From: Alphaproteobacteria bacterium
GTDB taxonomy: Bacteria; Pseudomonadota; Alphaproteobacteria; Rhizobiales; Beijerinckiaceae
Assembly: GCA_016869595.1 (NCBI GenBank)
Contig: VGDT01000007.1
Span: 22,186-86,185, forward strand
Length of the DNA stretch: 64,000 bases
Reading direction: 5' to 3'
The notes beneath the pieces were generated by a model that saw only the letters and a program-made list of their open reading frames with translations, searched no databases and was not told the origin of the DNA. The translations under genes were made by a program, and so were the position numbers. Shown piece after piece: positions 60,225-64,000 of this stretch (position 1 is its first letter; every line of letters starts with the position of its first letter).

Positions 60225-60477
60225 TATTGAAGAGGCCTGGAGACACGAGACAGAACGAGCAACTGGCAATTTGGCCAATTGCTATTTTCCTATCAATAAG
60301 GTCGTGATAGAGCAAGACCTTTCGGACCCAGCCCTTAATACGACTGGACATGTAGAGCCGACGAGACGGTGCAATGCATTGGCTTCGAGCCGCGTTCGCT
60401 CGCGGGCGTCGAGCTTAATGCTCGACAAATGGCGACGGCAAGCGCCGCATCCGCGAATGCAGGCTCCGCCCTGGTCG

Positions 60478-60676
60478 TTACTCTACCGCTTCGGCTTTAA
60501 CGAAATTCCAGGACGCCGTATCGACGATCCTGCTTTCGCAGTCGTCGTTGGTCAGCTTCGCGCAGGTGCCTTCGACCGCCATAACGGTCCAAAAATCGCT
60601 CTCTTCGTCCCAGGCGCCTTCATCATTCACAAGCGTCGTGACTTTATAAACTTGGACGGTTCTAAGAACTCGCCAA
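60478..60676 (-). pseudogene. C-terminal gene fragment cut by the IS element
   Basis: On the minus strand a frame with coding character reads VNDEGAWDEESDFWTVMAVE then GTCAKLTNDDCESRI, VDTASWNFVKAEAVE and stops (complement 60478-60480). It has no start of its own and ends upstream exactly at the IS boundary. When the IS is removed the frame continues into DNA at 61835-61880, where two stops follow. It is probably the tail of a small gene broken by, or decayed before, the insertion. Family unknown. Confidence 0.4.
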
Positions 60677-61831
60677 TGAGCGAGGTTTCTGATTTCATCT
60701 GCGCAAAGGGACGGGAGCTGAGTCGATGCGCGGAGAGCCTGGCTTTTTTGATGTCGACGATCGGCTGAAACGGCTGAGCGATTTGGGCGATCATCTGGAG
60801 GGTTTCGCGGCCGCTGTAGATTTCGAGATGTTTCGCTCCGACCTTATGGCTGCGCTGAACTATTCCAACGGCGTGCAAGGCGGACGACCGCCGTTCGATC
60901 CCGTCGTGATGTTCAAAATCCTGGTCATCGCGGCGATGGACAATCTCTCTGACGAGCGCGCCGAGTTCCTGATCAACGACCGCATGTCGTTCATGCGGTT
61001 TCTTGGGCTTTCGCTCGCCGACCGCGTTCCGGACGCGCGCACGATCTGGCTGTTTCGGGAAAAGCTGAGCAAGGCAGGCGCGATTGAGTCTTTGTTCGCG
61101 CGCTTCGACGCGGCGCTGCGCGCCTCGGGCTTCATCGCCATGTCCGGACAGATCGTCGACGCGACGCTTGTCGCCGCGCCGCGGCAGCGCAATATGGAAG
61201 ACGAGAAGAAGGCGATCAAAGAGGGGCGTATTCCCGAGGCTTGGAAAACGCGGCCCGCCAAGTTGCGGCAGAAGGACCGCGACGCGCGCTGGACGGTGAA
61301 GTTCACCAAGGCGAAGGCGAAAGAGGCTGGCTCAAAGCCGCCTTGTGACATCGCCATCCCGGTCTTTGGCTACCAAAACCATATCGCGATTGACCGCGGC
61401 TTCGGCTTCATCCGCAAATGGTCAGCCACCGATGCTGCCGCCTATGAGGGCGCACGATTGCGCGAAGGGTTGCTCGACAAGACCAATACAGCGTCGAGCG
61501 TTTGGGCCGACACAGCCTATAGCTCGGCAGCCAACGAGGCGTTCATGGAAAAGAATGGCTTTGTCAGCCGCGTTCACCGCAAAAAGCCGAAGGGCAAACC
61601 GATGCCTGACGCCGTGCGCCGCGCCAATGCGGAAAAGTCCAAGGTCCGCTCGCGCGTCGAGCATGTCTTTGCCGAACAGAAGGATCGAATGCGGCTATTC
61701 ATCCGCACCATCGGGATCGCCAGAGCCAAAGTGAAAATCGGCATGGCCAACCTCGTCTATAACTTCAAGCGCCTAATCTTCCTGCAACGAATGGCCGCCG
61801 CGTGACGCCAAAGAATGGGCCTGGTCGCTCA
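60677..61831 (+). mobile_element. IS5-family insertion sequence
   Basis: A 1155-bp element holding one transposase gene. TGAGCGA at 60677 is mirrored by TCGCTCA ending at 61831, with weaker matches beyond, and both flanks carry CAA, a possible 3-bp target duplication. The size and single gene fit the IS5 family. The exact ends are an inference from a short inverted repeat. Confidence 0.6.
60726..61805 (+). CDS. IS5-family transposase
   Basis: A 359-residue DDE transposase. It opens with FEMFRSDLMAALNYSNGVQG and GGRPPFDPVVMFKILVIAA, the IS5 N-terminal DNA-binding region. Catalytic residues are likely D in SGQIVDATLVAAP, D in SSVWADTAYSS and E in KVRSRVEHVFAEQK, the last part of the Y-x2-R-x3-E-x6-K signature. 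No frameshift is seen, so the element may be active. Confidence 0.92.
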   Translation: MRGEPGFFDVDDRLKRLSDLGDHLEGFAAAVDFEMFRSDLMAALNYSNGVQGGRPPFDPVVMFKILVIAAMDNLSDERAEFLINDRMSFMRFLGLSLADRVPDARTIWLFREKLSKAGAIESLFARFDAALRASGFIAMSGQIVDATLVAAPRQRNMEDEKKAIKEGRIPEAWKTRPAKLRQKDRDARWTVKFTKAKAKEAGSKPPCDIAIPVFGYQNHIAIDRGFGFIRKWSATDAAAYEGARLREGLLDKTNTASSVWADTAYSSAANEAFMEKNGFVSRVHRKKPKGKPMPDAVRRANAEKSKVRSRVEHVFAEQKDRMRLFIRTIGIARAKVKIGMANLVYNFKRLIFLQRMAAA

Positions 61832-62096
61832 CAATCCTTCCCCCATGAAAGCGCGCTATCGCGCCATCAAAATCAGTTCGCCGCCGGCTCAAGCCAACAA
61901 ACCGTCTTGTTGATAGAAGCGTCCACTTTGCCAGCCTCAAGCATGTTGCAGTCCTTTGCTGAACGATCCCCTTGGGAGACACATGGCATCGGCTCAACGC
62001 GACGATTTCTCATCGTCGCCGCAAAACGGGCAAAATTAGGGAAAACTGCTGGCGACACATAGAACAGCGAGAGCAGGCTTGCGCCAATACTTAAGT
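61832..62096. other. gap between IS and methyltransferase, no sure gene
   Basis: Host DNA right of the IS. A GTG-initiated minus-strand frame of 61 codons (complement 61873-62058) with MPCVSQGDRSAKDCNML near its middle has some protein-like character but no Shine-Dalgarno. It may be a short gene or decayed sequence linked to the fragment left of the IS. Confidence 0.35.
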
Positions 62097-62855
62097 TTAC
62101 GGCGCGTTAACGCCGCAGCGCATGTAAAGGGGAACCGATAATGGCAGATTCGGCGGATCGGCGCGCCACGCGTCCTCGAGCGCCTGATCGATAAGCGCCA
62201 GCGGATCGCTGTCGTAACGCAGCCTGTATTTCTCGACCGCGGACCAGGTCTTGAGAAAGCTCATGAGATCGCTCTTCGATTGCGCGATCGGCGTATGAAA
62301 CGGCGGGCTTTTGATCTCCTTGAAGGGAAACGGCAGCGTCTCGTAGCGATTGAAATAGAGCGAAGAGTTCTGGCCCCAAAAGGGGCCGAGAATATCCTCC
62401 TTGAGCCTACGCAGGATCGCATCGATCGGCGCGACATGCGTCAGCGGCCAGTCATAGGTCCATGCGGCGATTACCCCCTCGGGCCGCAATGCGCGACGGG
62501 CGTTTTCGTAAAATTTCGGAAGGTCGAACCAATGGATCGAACAGGCGCAGGCGATAAGATCGACCTCTTGGCGCAGGCCGAGATCATCTTCCGCCCGCGC
62601 AAGACGATAGTCGACGTTCGCCTCCTTCGGCGCGAGCGCGAGCTGCCGCTCATCAGGATCAGTCGCGAGGACCTTCGCGAAGTGGCGCGAAAGGCCAGTC
62701 GCCGCCTGCCCGCTCCCCGATCCGCAATCCCAGGCGAGACGATTCTCTTTCGCGGCGCGCGCTAGCCAGGCGAACAGCGCGTCGGGATAATGCGGGCGAA
62801 AGGCGCGATAGTCGTCGGCGTTGTCGCCGAACACCATTGTCTGGCGTGCGTCCAT
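62097..62855 (-). CDS. class I SAM-dependent methyltransferase
   Basis: A 252-residue methyltransferase with motif I WDCGSGSGQAATGLS (SAM site), motif II-like VLATDPDERQLALA, and VDLIACACSIHWFDLPKFY, typical of the TMT1/methyltransferase-11 group acting on small molecules. The start MDARQTMVFGDNADDY is chosen because the upstream frame is not conserved-looking and lacks a start context; AGGG precedes it. The acceptor is unknown. It lies just downstream of the YheT-type hydrolase on the same strand. Confidence 0.87.
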   Translation of the reverse strand: MDARQTMVFGDNADDYRAFRPHYPDALFAWLARAAKENRLAWDCGSGSGQAATGLSRHFAKVLATDPDERQLALAPKEANVDYRLARAEDDLGLRQEVDLIACACSIHWFDLPKFYENARRALRPEGVIAAWTYDWPLTHVAPIDAILRRLKEDILGPFWGQNSSLYFNRYETLPFPFKEIKSPPFHTPIAQSKSDLMSFLKTWSAVEKYRLRYDSDPLALIDQALEDAWRADPPNLPLSVPLYMRCGVNAP

Positions 62856-62865
62856 TGCTGCGGCC

Positions 62866-63987
62866 CTACTCCGTGTCCAACATGTCTCGCGGCCCAAGAC
62901 CTTTTCGTTGGAGCCACTGCGCGGTGACGCGATCATGCCATGGCGTGAGGCTGTCCGCCGCATGGAAGCCCATGTGCCCGCCGCCAGGGGTAAAAACCGT
63001 CTCGATCGCTGGCAGGCGCGACCAATCGATCGCCGCATAGCATTCCGCGGGAATCCAGGGATCGTCCAAAGCGTGCAGGATCAACGTCGGCAGCTTGGCG
63101 CCGGCGAGGAAATTCTTGGCGGCGTTCGCTTCATAATAGTCCTCAGCGTCCCGATAGCCGAAATGCGGCGCGACGAAAAGATCGTCGAATTCATAGACGT
63201 TGCGGGCGCCGGCGATCGCGGCGCGCTCAGCGGTGGTGAGCTCTGCGCCCGGCGCAAGCGCCTCGCGTTTCATTTGATCGAGCATGTAGCGATGATAGGC
63301 GAAGTTGCGCGGCGCCATCATGCGCGCGCAGGTGGCGGCGAGATCGATCGGAGTCGAGACGGCGACGGCGGCGCGCACGGGTAAGCCGCAGCCACCCTCG
63401 CCGATAAATTTCAGCACGAGATTGCCGCCGAGCGAATTGCCGATGAGCACGATTCCGTGGCGCAAGAGTTCGGCAGGCAAAGCGCGCAGCGCCGCGGCGA
63501 GATCCTCGGTCTTGCCGGCGTGGTAGCGGCCGCCGGAGGTCGGACGCGAGGGTTGAGAGCCTCGAAGATTGAGGCGCAACACCGGCCAGCCCTGGCCGAC
63601 GAGATAGCGCGCCGTCGCGATCCCATGCCGGCTCGCCTCGGACCCCGCGAGCCCATGCGCCAGAACGATGAGTGGCGCGTTCGTATCTGTGGCCGGCCGA
63701 TCGAGCCGCGCCGCCAGCCGGTCGCCGTCGGGCATGGCGAGCAGCAGCCGCTCGCCGCCTAAAAGCTCCGGCGGTCCGCCGATGATGATATTGCGCAACG
63801 TCTGCAGATCGCCGCCAAACCACGGCGCCCGCTCGCGGAATGAGGGGAGCGGAGTTTCCGAAGCAGGAGGTTCGGCGATGTCCCGACCGATGTTGAAATA
63901 GGAGGAGCGGCGTTGCTCACCTTGAGCTTGTAGGCTCGGGGTGCTGATTCCACGGAAGGAAAGCAACGCCATGAACAAAGCTATCAC
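62866..63987 (-). CDS. YheT-like alpha/beta hydrolase, N-terminus altered
   Basis: A hydrolase of the YheT/ABHD1-3 group (COG0429): LIVLAHGLAGSEASRHGI, nucleophile elbow LIGNSLGGNLVLK, acid in ILHALDDPWIPAE and histidine in PGGGHMGFH. Conserved sequence begins at FRERAPWFGGDLQTLRN, about residue 50. The first 20-odd residues are read antisense to a putative mobile element, and no ATG or GTG in frame lies between the element and the conserved part, so the true start may have been lost or replaced. The rest is complete. Confidence 0.82.
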   Translation of the reverse strand: MIALFMALLSFRGISTPSLQAQGEQRRSSYFNIGRDIAEPPASETPLPSFRERAPWFGGDLQTLRNIIIGGPPELLGGERLLLAMPDGDRLAARLDRPATDTNAPLIVLAHGLAGSEASRHGIATARYLVGQGWPVLRLNLRGSQPSRPTSGGRYHAGKTEDLAAALRALPAELLRHGIVLIGNSLGGNLVLKFIGEGGCGLPVRAAVAVSTPIDLAATCARMMAPRNFAYHRYMLDQMKREALAPGAELTTAERAAIAGARNVYEFDDLFVAPHFGYRDAEDYYEANAAKNFLAGAKLPTLILHALDDPWIPAECYAAIDWSRLPAIETVFTPGGGHMGFHAADSLTPWHDRVTAQWLQRKGLGPRDMLDTE

Positions 63988-64000
63988 ATCGACGGCGATT
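63929..64000 (+). mobile_element. putative left end of a second insertion sequence
   Basis: TGTAGGCTCGGGGTGCTGAT followed by TCCACGG and a Shine-Dalgarno (AAGGAAAG) resembles the left terminus plus transposase leader of IS elements, perhaps IS21-like. It is cut by the window edge, so the family is a guess. Confidence 0.4.
63971..64000 (+). CDS. start of a gene running off the window, possibly transposase
   Basis: ATG at 63971 after AAGGAAAG opens MNKAITSTAI and is still open at the edge. Only ten codons are visible. Its context suggests the transposase of the putative IS, but the product cannot be named. Confidence 0.4.
   Translation, partial: MNKAITSTAI

Noticed and set aside
61873..62058. 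61-codon minus-strand frame right of the IS
   Set aside because: Some protein-like character, but no Shine-Dalgarno, GTG start and no recognised family; kept only as a note in the intergenic entry.

Overview
The window is about 62-63% GC, densely coded on both strands, and carries an alphaproteobacterial gene set: glnE, argJ, rpoH, an HWE-type sensor kinase, DUF2252, DUF815, DUF853, DUF2244, and an rplJL-rpoBC block with alphaproteobacterial-looking RpoB and RpoC. The best fit is a chromosome of the order Hyphomicrobiales (Rhizobiales). A Methylocystaceae/Beijerinckiaceae-type methylotroph is plausible, but no methane or methanol oxidation gene is present to prove it. No rRNA, tRNA or CRISPR array was seen.

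Layout. 1-7.1 kb: end of a DUF2235 hydrolase, xseB, a cation-diffusion-facilitator pump, a glyoxalase, an orphan small gene, DedA, DUF2244, nth and a DUF815 ATPase. 7.2-16.1 kb: glnE, a periplasmic parvulin, an inverted patatin gene, argJ, a HAD phosphatase, a lipoprotein and mutT. 16.2-24 kb: DUF2252, an HWE histidine kinase, parE, a membrane serine hydrolase with a DUF6790 partner, an MBL-fold protein and a low-GC Cys-rich mini-protein. 24.4-34 kb: a NitT/TauT-type ABC transporter, an SDR, rpoH, DUF853, a small exported protein, an SCO protein, a metalloprotease and a phosphotransacylase. 33.9-48.2 kb: pheST, then rplJ-rplL-rpoB-rpoC behind a long leader. 48.3-49.2 kb: yidD and an L,D-transpeptidase.

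49.3-55.9 kb is the most interesting region. A tight leftward operon (ribosome-hibernation factor fused to a cold-shock domain, archease, RtcB RNA ligase, APH-like kinase, phosphoribosyltransferase) diverges from an alpha/beta hydrolase and a PRPP synthetase with a PAS-like N-terminal extension. Together they look like a stress module linking ribosome protection, RNA repair and PRPP/nucleotide recovery.

56-64 kb: a GNAT enzyme next to the 33-codon stump of an SRAP (HMCES/YedK) gene, a lipoprotein, a Cys-rich small protein/ABM monooxygenase/peroxiredoxin trio, a lower-GC glycosyltransferase, an IS5-family element with a probable 3-bp target duplication, a methyltransferase, and a YheT-type hydrolase whose 5' end runs into what looks like a second mobile element.

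Intergenic spaces hold at least five families of palindromic repeats. One recurs three times, and another lies both between rpoB and rpoC and just after rpoC.
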